Both the position numbers and the translations under genes were made by a program. The notes below the pieces were generated by a model. It was not told where the DNA came from. It did no database searches and worked only from the letters and a program-made list of their open reading frames with translations. From Glacieibacterium frigidum (GTDB lineage: Bacteria; Pseudomonadota; Alphaproteobacteria; Sphingomonadales; Sphingomonadaceae), in contig NZ_VJWA01000001.1 in NCBI RefSeq assembly GCF_007097155.1, positions 1,211,501 through 1,275,500 on the forward strand: DNA of 64,000 nucleotides, in the 5' to 3' direction. Shown here piece after piece: positions 30,109 through 37,748 of the stretch. Position 1 is the first letter of the stretch. The number at the start of each line of letters is the position of its first letter.

Positions 30109-30959
30109 GGCTGCTGCGCCCGCCAATGGTCGCAGATCGCGCCAGCGGTCGTCGGCCACGCGCGCCCGTCGGCGGCAATGCGGCGCAGCGCGTCGGCGAA
30201 GGGTCCGATGCGGTGGGGTTGGCCGATCAGATAGGCGTGGAGGGGGATGCACATCACCGTGCCGCCCTCGTCCGCCAGCCGCTCGAACTGGCGAACCAGC
30301 GCATCGGCATAGGCGCGCGGGCTCATGTTGTAGATGAAGAAGCCATAGTGGTCGTTGACCTCGAGACTGTACGGGATCGAGGTCAGGCGGCCGGTCTTCG
30401 TCGCGACGCTGGTCGGGCGGTCGTCGTGGTACAGGTCGCAGGTATAGTCGAGGCCGGCCTCGGCGATCAGGTCGAACGTATTCTCGGTGTGGGTCAGCGC
30501 GGGGGCGAGCCAGCCGCGGATCGTCTGCCCCGTCGCCTCGCGCACCGTCTTCAGCGAGTCGGCGATGATCGCGCGCTCCTGATCCTCGGACATTCCATAG
30601 GCATAGCGGGTATTGTAGATTCCGTGGCTGAAGAACTCCCACCCGCGCGCCGCTGCATCCGCGACAACGACGGGGTGGTGGTCGCACAGGGCCACCGACA
30701 GCGACACCGAGCCGGGAAAGCCGTGCTCGCCCATCGCGTCGGCCATGCGCCAGTGGCTGACGCGGTTCGAATGGTCGCGGTGGCTGTAGCCGACGACGTC
30801 GGGGTGCGGCCTCGCCCAGCTCTTGCGCTGCGGGTGCGCGGGCGGGTCGATCTCGTAATATTCGAGGTTGGGGGCGACCCAGACCGCGACCGACTTGCCG
30901 CCGGGCCAGGTGACGCGCGGCGCGGGGCCGGGCGGGTAGAGCGCGGGGTCGGACTTCAC
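30105..30959 (-). CDS. Polysaccharide-deacetylase-fold hydrolase (allantoinase/imidase-like), copy 1
   Basis: 284 aa from a GTG start overlapping the cysteine hydrolase stop (GTGA). The core contains KSVAVWVAPNLEYYEID, HRDHSNRVSHWRM, GWEFFSHGIYNTRYAYGM, IRGWLAPALTHTENT and CIPLHAYLIGQPHRI. Same PuuE-like branch as the next gene, without a signal peptide. Known relatives hydrolyse allantoin or cyclic imides; sequence alone does not give the substrate. Between a half-amidase-like cysteine hydrolase and the second paralogue, which fits ring opening followed by amide removal. Confidence 0.85.
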   Translation of the reverse strand: MKSDPALYPPGPAPRVTWPGGKSVAVWVAPNLEYYEIDPPAHPQRKSWARPHPDVVGYSHRDHSNRVSHWRMADAMGEHGFPGSVSLSVALCDHHPVVVADAAARGWEFFSHGIYNTRYAYGMSEDQERAIIADSLKTVREATGQTIRGWLAPALTHTENTFDLIAEAGLDYTCDLYHDDRPTSVATKTGRLTSIPYSLEVNDHYGFFIYNMSPRAYADALVRQFERLADEGGTVMCIPLHAYLIGQPHRIGPFADALRRIAADGRAWPTTAGAICDHWRAQQP

Positions 30960-31633
30960 GCGCGCGCCGCAAACCAGTCGTCGACCGCCTGCACGGGAAC
31001 GACATCGGCGTACTTTAGCTGCAGGTCGGTCAGGTTGGCGAAGTGATAGCTGGCGTGCTTGTCGGCGACGCACTCGATGGGGACGATCGTCCGGTAGCCA
31101 TGGCTGAGCGAGTCGACCGCGGTCGCGCGCACGCAGCCCGAGGTCGAGCCGCCGGTGACGACGACGGTATCGACGCGGTTCGCGACCAGCCACGACGCGA
31201 GCGGCGTCTCGAAGAACGCGGAGGGCATGCGCTTGACGTAGACGGCGTCGCGCGGGTCGATCTCGCACCGCTCGTCGAAGGCGTGGCGGTCGGAGCCGAC
31301 CGCAATGTTCTGCAGCGAATCGGGGGTGTTCGTCCGCGTCCCCCACACGCCCGCGTCCGCGCCGCCCTCCATATAACCGACGTGCGTCCACACCACCGGC
31401 ATGCCCGCGGCGCGCGCCGCCGCGGAGATGCGATTGACGTGTTCGATCTGGCGCGGGTCGGTCTCGTACGCCGTCGCGTAGCGGTCGATGCGGGTATAGG
31501 CGTTCTGGAAATCGACGTTCACGATGGCGAGACGGTCGCCGAAGCCGAACTTCGCGCGCGCCGGATTGGCCATGACGGCGTCGAAGATCTCGCGCGCGGT
31601 GCGTCCGTCGTCGATCATTTGCGTGCCGATCAT
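30956..31633 (-). CDS. Isochorismatase-like cysteine hydrolase (amidase)
   Basis: 225 aa. The cysteine hydrolase triad is visible: Asp41 in VNVDFQNAY, Lys134 in VYVKRMPSAF, and Cys167 in GGSTSGCVRATAVD. Relatives include N-carbamoylsarcosine amidase, ureidoacrylate amidase and maleamate amidase, which release ammonia from half-amides. The start ATG has GAGGGG upstream. First gene of the leftward arm; 79 bp separate its start from the rightward alpha/beta hydrolase start, and that gap contains the 18-bp palindrome. Confidence 0.88.
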   Translation of the reverse strand: MIGTQMIDDGRTAREIFDAVMANPARAKFGFGDRLAIVNVDFQNAYTRIDRYATAYETDPRQIEHVNRISAAARAAGMPVVWTHVGYMEGGADAGVWGTRTNTPDSLQNIAVGSDRHAFDERCEIDPRDAVYVKRMPSAFFETPLASWLVANRVDTVVVTGGSTSGCVRATAVDSLSHGYRTIVPIECVADKHASYHFANLTDLQLKYADVVPVQAVDDWFAARA

Positions 31634-31687
31634 TCACCCCTCGCTGGTCGCCAGACGATGACGTGCACGAAATCGCTTGTCGAGCGC

Positions 31688-31705
31688 AATTTGTCCGGAC
31701 AAATT
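31688..31705. promoter_or_regulatory. Perfect 18-bp palindrome, candidate operator of the divergent catabolic locus
   Basis: AATTTGTCCGGACAAATT reads the same on both strands and lies in the 78-bp gap between the two divergent arms. The GT...AC half-site layout resembles sites of FCD-type GntR regulators. No regulator gene is visible in the locus. It ends only 6 bp before the GTG start of the rightward arm, so binding would block both transcription and initiation there. Confidence 0.55.
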
Positions 31706-31711
31706 ATCCGC

Positions 31712-33064
31712 GTGCAGATCACTCGCCACTTCATCGACGTCCGGGGCGCCCGCGTCCACTACCGGCGCTGCGGCAGCGGACCGGTGCTGCTGATGGCACA
31801 CCAGAGCCCGCGCAGCTCGGCCGAATATGTGCCGCCGATGCAGAAGTGGGGCGCGCATTTCACCTGCATCGCGCCCGACAGCCCGGGGTTCGGCCAATCA
31901 GCGCGGCTACCCGGCGGTTCCGATTCTGACGCCTCCGGCGTCGGGCCCGACATCGACGATTTCGGCGACTGGGTCGCGGCGCTGCTGGATGCGCTGGGGC
32001 TTGGCAAGGTCGCGGCCTATGGTTTCCATTCGGGCGGCATCATCCTGATGAACGCGCTGCGGCGGCACCCGGAGCGCTTCAACGCGCTCGGGGTCGGGGG
32101 CTATGCGGTATGGACGCCGGCCGAGATGGCGCTGTTCGCCGACGCCTATCTGCCGCCCTTCGTGCCGAGTGCCTATGGCGAGCATCTGACCTGGCTGTGG
32201 CATCGCGTCCTCGAACAAAGTTGGTTCTTCCCGTGGTTCGCTGCAGACGACGCGCACCGCCTGTCGGTCGCGCACGACGATGTCGCGAAGGTCGATGCGG
32301 TCGTGCAGGACTTCCTCGACTCGGGCGATGCATATCGGGCGGGCTATGGCGCGGTGCTGCGCGCGCCGCGTGGCCTGCCCGACGCGGATGCGACGATGCC
32401 GCCGGTGCTGATCGCGGCGTATGACGGCGATCCGCTGCAGGCCCATATCGACCGGCTGGGCGCGCTGCCGGCCGGATGGGCGGGGCGCAAGGTTGCGACG
32501 CCGGGCGACCTCGAGGATGCGATGCTCGACTTCCTGCGCGGGCATCTGGCGCCGGAGCCGGGGGCCCTGCACGAGGCGTCGGACGAGGGTTTCCGCCGCG
32601 TCACGACGGACGCCTTCGACGGCCTGCTCCACTGGCGCGGCAATGGCGATGTCGTCGTGCCGCAGCCGGGCGGGGCGGTCGCCCTGATGGCGGGCGACGC
32701 GATCGACCTGCCGGGTAGCGGCCTGTCCGATCCGTGGCGGGGTGCGCCGCCCGAGGATTGGAGCGCCTGGCAGGCTGTCCTCGACGCAGCGGGAGGCGCT
32801 CGCCTGTCGCCGCTTCCGCAAGGCGACCCCGCCCGGCTGTTCCCCGACCTTACGCCCGACCGCTTCGGCGCCTATCTGACACGGGCGTGGAGCATCGTGC
32901 GGGCGCGGGCGGTCTTCGACCCGTGGTACGCGGCGCGCGCGGCCAATGCGGTGCCGCTCGGCCCGGACGCGCTCGACCCGGCCCGGCTGGCGCGCGCGCA
33001 CCGGGCGTTGTTGCAGGCGACAAGCGCACGCGCTCAGATGGTCGCGCGGATGGGGAGGAACTGA
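31712..33064 (+). CDS. Alpha/beta hydrolase
   Basis: About 450 aa from GTG at 31712. The N-terminal half is a typical alpha/beta hydrolase: FIDVRGARVHYRRCGSGP, then MAHQSPRSSAEY (the oxyanion area), APDSPGFGQSA, and the nucleophile elbow GFHSGG with Ser107. The C-terminal third (from about DEGFRRVTTDAFDGLLHW) is unusual for the family and unrecognised. An ATG at 31658 would add 18 residues but would place the palindrome inside the gene. First gene of the rightward arm; the stop shares bases with the next start (TGATG). Likely an amide, ester or C-C hydrolase. Confidence 0.82.
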   Translation: MQITRHFIDVRGARVHYRRCGSGPVLLMAHQSPRSSAEYVPPMQKWGAHFTCIAPDSPGFGQSARLPGGSDSDASGVGPDIDDFGDWVAALLDALGLGKVAAYGFHSGGIILMNALRRHPERFNALGVGGYAVWTPAEMALFADAYLPPFVPSAYGEHLTWLWHRVLEQSWFFPWFAADDAHRLSVAHDDVAKVDAVVQDFLDSGDAYRAGYGAVLRAPRGLPDADATMPPVLIAAYDGDPLQAHIDRLGALPAGWAGRKVATPGDLEDAMLDFLRGHLAPEPGALHEASDEGFRRVTTDAFDGLLHWRGNGDVVVPQPGGAVALMAGDAIDLPGSGLSDPWRGAPPEDWSAWQAVLDAAGGARLSPLPQGDPARLFPDLTPDRFGAYLTRAWSIVRARAVFDPWYAARAANAVPLGPDALDPARLARAHRALLQATSARAQMVARMGRN

Positions 33065-33558
33065 TGGGAATACGCGAGGACATGCCGCTGCTGGCGCGCC
33101 ACGAGGGCGTCTGGGACGGGACCTACACCTATTACAACGCCGAGGGCGTGCAGGTCGACCAGCACAGCTCCCGGCTATTGTGCCGCTTCGTCGAGGGCGA
33201 GCATCCGTACCACCAGACAAACCACTACACCTGGCCCGATGGCCGCACCGAAATCCGCGAATTTCCTGCGGCTTATCGCGACAAGCGCGTGTGGTGGGAC
33301 AACGAGCTGATCAAGGGCTCGGCGTGGGAAGTCGGGCAGGACGACAAGGCGCGCACCGTCATGCTGACGTGGGAGCGCACCGGCGACCCCGAGCTTTACC
33401 TCTACGAGATGATCCAGCTCGCCGACGACGGGCAGACGCGCTGCCGGACGTGGCACTGGATCCGCAGCGGCAAGCTCGAGACGCGCACCGCGATCGAGGA
33501 GCGGCTGGTGACGTGCGACTGGCGCAAGGTCGAGGCGGAGATGGCCGCTGGCGGCTGA
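33064..33558 (+). CDS. DUF3598-like (lipocalin-type) protein
   Basis: 164 aa, beta-rich (WDGTYTYYNAEGVQVDQHSS, TNHYTWPDGRTEIREF, LIKGSAWEVG, RTVMLTWERTGDPELY). It resembles the N-terminal domain of DUF3598, a calycin-like beta barrel. No catalytic motif and no signal peptide. Coupled to the alpha/beta hydrolase before and the aconitase-type gene after, so it probably serves the same pathway, perhaps binding a small intermediate. Family assignment is by pattern only. Confidence 0.6.
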   Translation: MGIREDMPLLARHEGVWDGTYTYYNAEGVQVDQHSSRLLCRFVEGEHPYHQTNHYTWPDGRTEIREFPAAYRDKRVWWDNELIKGSAWEVGQDDKARTVMLTWERTGDPELYLYEMIQLADDGQTRCRTWHWIRSGKLETRTAIEERLVTCDWRKVEAEMAAGG

Positions 33559-34906
33559 CACGCCTCGCACCCTGTTCGCGAAGCTGTGGGACGCGCACGT
33601 CGTCGCGCCGCTGGGCGAGCGCGAGGATCTGATCGCGATCGACCGCATCTTCCTGCACGAGCGCATGGGATCGGTGGCGCTGCAGTCGCTTGCCGAAGCC
33701 CGGCGCGCGGTCGTCGATCCGGACCGGGTGTTCGCGATGATCGACCATATCGTCGACACGACGCCGGGGCGGACGGGGACTCTGGTGCCGGGCGGCGAGG
33801 CGTTCCTGACCGCGACGCGCGAGGCGTGCGCGGCGGCCGGCATCCGCGTCTTCGACATCGGCGACGGCGAGCAGGGCATCGTCCATGTCGCGGGGCCCGA
33901 GCTCGGCCTCGCGCTGCCCGGGGCGACGATCGTCTGTCCGGACAGCCATACCTGCACGCAGGGGGCGCTGGGTGCGCTGGCGTGGGGCATCGGCGCGTCG
34001 GAGGCCGAGCATGCGCTGGCGACGGGCACGCTGCGCATGACGCGGGCGGGGACGATGCGCATCACCATCGACGGGCGACTGGGGCACGGCGTGACGGCGA
34101 AGGATCTGGCGCTCGCGCTGCTGGCACGCTTCGGCGCCGACGGCGGGCAGGGCATGGCGGTCGAGTATGCCGGCGAGGCGGTGCGCGCGATGGAGGTCGA
34201 GGCGCGGCTGACGCTGTGCAACATGGCGACCGAATTCGGCGCGATGACCGGGCTAATCGCCCCCGACGCGGTGCTGTTCGCCTGGCTGCGCGGGCGGCCC
34301 CATGCGCCTGCGGGTGCGGCGTGGGAGGCGGCGCTGGCGACGTGGCGCGAACTGGCGACCGACGACGGTGCGACGTTCGATATCGAGCACTGCTTCGACG
34401 CGCGCGATGTCGCGCCGATGATCGGTTGGGGCACCAGCCCGGCGCAGTCGGTCGCGGTCGGCGACCGGGCCCCTGCGGACAACGCGTACATGGCGGTCGA
34501 AGGTGGCGCGCCGCTGCTCGGGCTGCCAATCGACGCGGCGTTCATCGGCAGCTGCACCAACGGCCGTCTGTCGGACCTGCGCGCTGCCGCGGACGTGTTG
34601 CGCGGCAGGCAGGTCGCGCCGGGCGTGCGCGCCTGGGTGGTGCCGGGATCGACGAGCGTGCGCGCCGCGGCGGAGGCCGAGGGGCTCGACCGCGTCTTCA
34701 CCGACGCCGGCTTCGAATGGCGCGAGAGCGGCTGCTCGATGTGCTTCCACGCCGGCGGCCCCGGCCTGCCGCCGGGCAGCCGCGTCGTGTCGTCGACCAA
34801 CCGCAATTTCGAGGGGCGGCAGGGGGTGGGGGTCCGCACCCATATCGCCAGCCCCGCGACCGTCGCCGCCAGCGCGGTTGCCGGCGTGCTGGCCGACCCG
34901 CGATGA
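33548..34906 (+). CDS. Aconitase-family dehydratase large subunit (3-isopropylmalate dehydratase LeuC-like)
   Basis: About 452 aa if started at CTG 33548. Iron-sulphur ligands are visible in CPDSHTCTQGALGALAWG, SCTNGRLSDLR, and SGCSMCFHAGG. The family N-terminus (TLFAKLWDAHVV ... IDRIFLHERMGS) is encoded upstream of the first ATG (33665), yet that frame has no ATG, GTG or TTG after its last stop at 33509. So a CTG start, or an unusual initiation coupled to the DUF3598 stop, is inferred; the conservative start is 33665. It hydrates or isomerises unsaturated diacids with the next gene as small subunit. Context argues for a catabolic dehydratase, not leucine synthesis. Confidence 0.85.
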   Translation: MAADTPRTLFAKLWDAHVVAPLGEREDLIAIDRIFLHERMGSVALQSLAEARRAVVDPDRVFAMIDHIVDTTPGRTGTLVPGGEAFLTATREACAAAGIRVFDIGDGEQGIVHVAGPELGLALPGATIVCPDSHTCTQGALGALAWGIGASEAEHALATGTLRMTRAGTMRITIDGRLGHGVTAKDLALALLARFGADGGQGMAVEYAGEAVRAMEVEARLTLCNMATEFGAMTGLIAPDAVLFAWLRGRPHAPAGAAWEAALATWRELATDDGATFDIEHCFDARDVAPMIGWGTSPAQSVAVGDRAPADNAYMAVEGGAPLLGLPIDAAFIGSCTNGRLSDLRAAADVLRGRQVAPGVRAWVVPGSTSVRAAAEAEGLDRVFTDAGFEWRESGCSMCFHAGGPGLPPGSRVVSSTNRNFEGRQGVGVRTHIASPATVAASAVAGVLADPR

Positions 34907-35499
34907 CCGCCTTTCCGCCCGTCACCATCGTCAGCGGCGTGCCCGCGCCGCTGCTGCGCGACGATGTCGACACCGACGCGATCATCCCCTCGCGCGAGAT
35001 CAACCGCGTGTCGAAGGCAGGGCTGGGGCAGGCGCTGTTCGCCGGGTGGCGCTACCGGGTTGGGACGCGCGATGCGGTGCCCGATTTCGTGCTCAACCGG
35101 CCGGAGTATGCGCAGGCCGCGATCCTGCTCGGCGGTGCCAACTTCGGCTGCGGGTCGAGCCGTGAACATGCGGTGTGGGCACTGCACGACTGGGGTATCC
35201 GCGTTGTCATCGCGCCGGGCTTCGCGCCGATCTTCCGCGGCAACTGCGTGCGCAATGGCGTGCTGCCGGCCGTGCTGGATGACGTCGCGAGCCTCGCTGA
35301 CGGCGCGCCGGTGACGGTGGATCTTGCGGCGCAGCGGGTGCGGCACGGCGGGCGCACCCACGGCTTCGACATCGCCGCGCCCGACAAGGCGATGCTGCTC
35401 GGCGGCCTCGACGCGATCGACCTGACGCGCCAGCTCGGGCCCGAAATCGCCGCCTTCCATGCCCGCGACCGTGCGGCGCGACCCTGGATCTACGCATGA
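34903..35499 (+). CDS. Aconitase-family dehydratase small subunit (LeuD-like)
   Basis: 198 aa. The swivel-domain signature is present: DDVDTDAIIPSREI, then LLGGANFGCGSSREHAVWAL and the helix WGIRVVIAPGFAPIFRGNCV. It pairs with the large subunit to position the substrate. The start overlaps the large-subunit stop by 4 bp and its own stop overlaps the lyase start by 4 bp. Substrates of such pairs include isopropylmalate, citraconate and dimethylmaleate; context suggests a degradative substrate. Confidence 0.9.
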   Translation: MTAFPPVTIVSGVPAPLLRDDVDTDAIIPSREINRVSKAGLGQALFAGWRYRVGTRDAVPDFVLNRPEYAQAAILLGGANFGCGSSREHAVWALHDWGIRVVIAPGFAPIFRGNCVRNGVLPAVLDDVASLADGAPVTVDLAAQRVRHGGRTHGFDIAAPDKAMLLGGLDAIDLTRQLGPEIAAFHARDRAARPWIYA

Positions 35500-36416
35500 C
35501 ACGCATCCTGATCTCCGAAGTCGGCCCGCGCGACGGGCTGCAGTCGATCGACCGCGTCATGCCGCTCGCCGCCAAGCAGGCGTGGATCGCCGCCGAGGCC
35601 GCCGCGGGCGTGCGCGAGATCGAGGTCGGCAGCCTCGTGCCCGCGGCGCTGCTGCCGCAGATGGCCGATACCGAGGCGCTTATCGCCCTTGCGCGTACCA
35701 TCCCCGGGCTGACGGTCACCGTCCTCGTCCCCAACCGGCGCGGCGCCGAGCGCGCGATTCGGGCGGGCACGCACAAATTGTCGATGCCCTTCTCGATGTC
35801 CGAGACGCACAGCCTGAAGAACGTCCGCAAGGACCACGCCGCCGTGCTGGCGGAGATCGCCGCGGTCGCCGCGCTCGTCGCCGACCAGCCCGCCGAGACA
35901 CGGCCCTATTTCGAGGTCGGCCTCGCCACTGCCTTCGGCTGCACGATTGAGGGGCCGGTCAGCGAGGATGCGGTCGAGCGCCTCGCGGTCGCGACGCTCG
36001 AGGCGGGCGCGGCGGAGGTCGGGCTATCGGACACCACCGGCTATGCCGATCCGGCGGCCGTGCGGCGGCTGGTTCGGCGGGTGCGGCGCGCGGTCGGTGA
36101 CGACCGGCTCAACACGCTGCACCTCCACAATACGCGCGGGCTGGGGCTGGCGAACGTCGTCGCGGGGCTGGAGGAGGGGATCACGACCTTCGACGCCTCG
36201 CTGGGTGGCCTTGGCGGTTGCCCGTGGGCGCCGGGCGCGTCGGGGAATATCGTCACCGAGGACCTGGCGTTCATGCTCGCGGCGATGGGCTGCGACACGG
36301 GGATCGACCTGCCCGCATTGCTCGCGGTGCGGAGCATCGTCGCGGACGCCTTGCCCGGCGAACCGCTGTACGGCTTCACCCCCGACGCCGGATTGCCGTT
36401 GGGATTTGCCGCATGA
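35496..36416 (+). CDS. Hydroxymethylglutaryl-CoA lyase-like enzyme
   Basis: 306 aa, HMGL-like TIM barrel. Active-site parts are EVGPRDGLQSI (Arg/Asp), LHLHNTRGLG (the metal-binding HxH), and the signature GLGGCPWAPGASGN with its Cys. These enzymes cleave a 3-hydroxy-3-methyl acyl-CoA (HMG-CoA and relatives such as citramalyl-CoA) into acetyl-CoA plus a ketoacid. Between the dehydratase pair and a CoA-transferase in an overlapping gene run, so it probably performs the final C-C cleavage of the pathway. Confidence 0.9.
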   Translation: MTRILISEVGPRDGLQSIDRVMPLAAKQAWIAAEAAAGVREIEVGSLVPAALLPQMADTEALIALARTIPGLTVTVLVPNRRGAERAIRAGTHKLSMPFSMSETHSLKNVRKDHAAVLAEIAAVAALVADQPAETRPYFEVGLATAFGCTIEGPVSEDAVERLAVATLEAGAAEVGLSDTTGYADPAAVRRLVRRVRRAVGDDRLNTLHLHNTRGLGLANVVAGLEEGITTFDASLGGLGGCPWAPGASGNIVTEDLAFMLAAMGCDTGIDLPALLAVRSIVADALPGEPLYGFTPDAGLPLGFAA

Positions 36417-37546
36417 CCTCGCCGACCCCGCTCGCCGGCCTGACCGTCGTCGAGTTCACGCACATGGTGATGGGCCCGTCGGCGGGCGCCATCCTCGGCG
36501 CGCTGGGGGCGGAGGTGATCCGCGTCGAGCCACCCGGCGGCGACGCGACGCGCGCGCTGGTCGGGTCGGGCGCGGGCTTTTTCGCGATGTACAACCGGCA
36601 CAAGTCGAGCGTCTGCCTCGATCTCAAGTCAGCCGAGGGCATCGCCCAGGCGAAGGCGCTGGTCGCGACCGCCGACATATTGATCGAGAATTTCCGGCCC
36701 GGTGCGCTCGACCGGCTGGGGTTGGGGTACGAGGCGCTAAGCGTCGACAACCCGCGGCTGATCCATTGTTCGCTCAAAGGCTTCCTCGACGGTCCGTACC
36801 AGGACCGCACCGCGCTCGACGAGGTCGCGCAGATGATGGGCGGCCTCGCGTACATGACCGGCCCGCCCGGGCGGCCGCTGCGCGCCGGGACCAGCGTCAT
36901 CGACGTGACCGGGGGCATGTTCGGCATCATCGCTGTGCTCGCAGCGGTCGAGGAGCGCCACCGCACCGGTCGCGGCGGCAAGGTCCAGGCATCGCTGTTC
37001 GAAACCACGGTCTATCTCGTCGGGCAGCACATGGCGCAGCTCGCGGTGACGGGGAAGGCCGCGGCGCCGATGCCCGCACGCATCTCGGCCTGGGGCATCT
37101 ACGACGTGTTCGAGACCGCCGACGAGCCGCTGTTCGTCGGCGTCGTCACCGACAGCCTGTGGGCGAAGTTCTGCGACCTGTTCGGCCTCGCCGACCTATT
37201 CGCCGACCCGCGGCTGCAGGGCAACAACGACCGGGTGCGCGAGCGCGAGTGGCTGGTTCCGCGGCTGCGCGAACTGTTCGCCTGCATGACCCGCGCCGAG
37301 ATCGTCGCGAAGCTGGAGGGTACCGGCATGCCACACGCGCCGATCGGCCGGCCCGAGGACATGTTCGACGATCCGCACCTGCTCGCCAGCGGCGGACTGG
37401 AGGCGGTCACTCTCGCCGACGGCCGCGAGACGGTGCTGCCCGCGCTGCCCGTCGCGCTCGACGGTGTTCGCCCCGGCGGGCCGTTCGCGCTGCCCGAGCC
37501 CGGCGCGCAGCAATCGCTGCTGAACCGGACCCTATCGAAAGATTGA
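36413..37546 (+). CDS. Class III (CaiB/BaiF) CoA-transferase
   Basis: 377 aa. Family features are LAGLTVVEFTHMVMGPSAG at the start, IRVEPPGGDATRA, YNRHKSSVCLDLKS, and the active-site region TALDEVAQMMGGLAYMTG with the catalytic Asp. The C-terminal part carries TGMPHAPIGRPEDMFDDPHL. It moves CoA between acyl-CoA and a free acid, here likely activating the hydroxy-diacid before cleavage by the lyase. ATGA overlap with the lyase gene. Last gene of the rightward arm. Confidence 0.92.
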   Translation: MTSPTPLAGLTVVEFTHMVMGPSAGAILGALGAEVIRVEPPGGDATRALVGSGAGFFAMYNRHKSSVCLDLKSAEGIAQAKALVATADILIENFRPGALDRLGLGYEALSVDNPRLIHCSLKGFLDGPYQDRTALDEVAQMMGGLAYMTGPPGRPLRAGTSVIDVTGGMFGIIAVLAAVEERHRTGRGGKVQASLFETTVYLVGQHMAQLAVTGKAAAPMPARISAWGIYDVFETADEPLFVGVVTDSLWAKFCDLFGLADLFADPRLQGNNDRVREREWLVPRLRELFACMTRAEIVAKLEGTGMPHAPIGRPEDMFDDPHLLASGGLEAVTLADGRETVLPALPVALDGVRPGGPFALPEPGAQQSLLNRTLSKD

Positions 37547-37583
37547 GCGTTTCGACCCCACAACCACCAAAGGGGTCATTATC

Positions 37584-37748
37584 ATGTCGCTCGGCACCAT
37601 CCTCCTCATCGTCCTGCTCCTCCTGCTGATCGGCGCGCTGCCGAACTGGGGCTATTCGAGCGGCTGGGGCTATGGCCCGTCGGGTATCCTCGGCGTCGTC
37701 CTGCTGGTCGTCCTCATCCTGTTCCTGATGGGGCGCCTGCCGATCTAG
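37584..37748 (+). CDS. DUF3309 small membrane protein
   Basis: 54 aa (MSLGTILLIVLLLLLIGALP, a Gly/Trp/Ser-rich turn WGYSSGWGYGPSG, then a second helix [14 protein letters not shown]), the typical DUF3309 form. AAAGGGG lies before the ATG. Function unknown. It overlaps the 3' end of the convergent MFS gene by 35 bp. Too short to have been picked up by a length cutoff, but the fold pattern is clear. Confidence 0.8.
   Translation: MSLGTILLIVLLLLLIGALPNWGYSSGWGYGPSGILGVVLLVVLILFLMGRLPI

Noticed and set aside
33931..33945. TGTCCGGACA copies in coding regions as extra operator sites
   Set aside because: They share only the 10-bp core and lie inside genes, where codon use easily produces TCCGGA.
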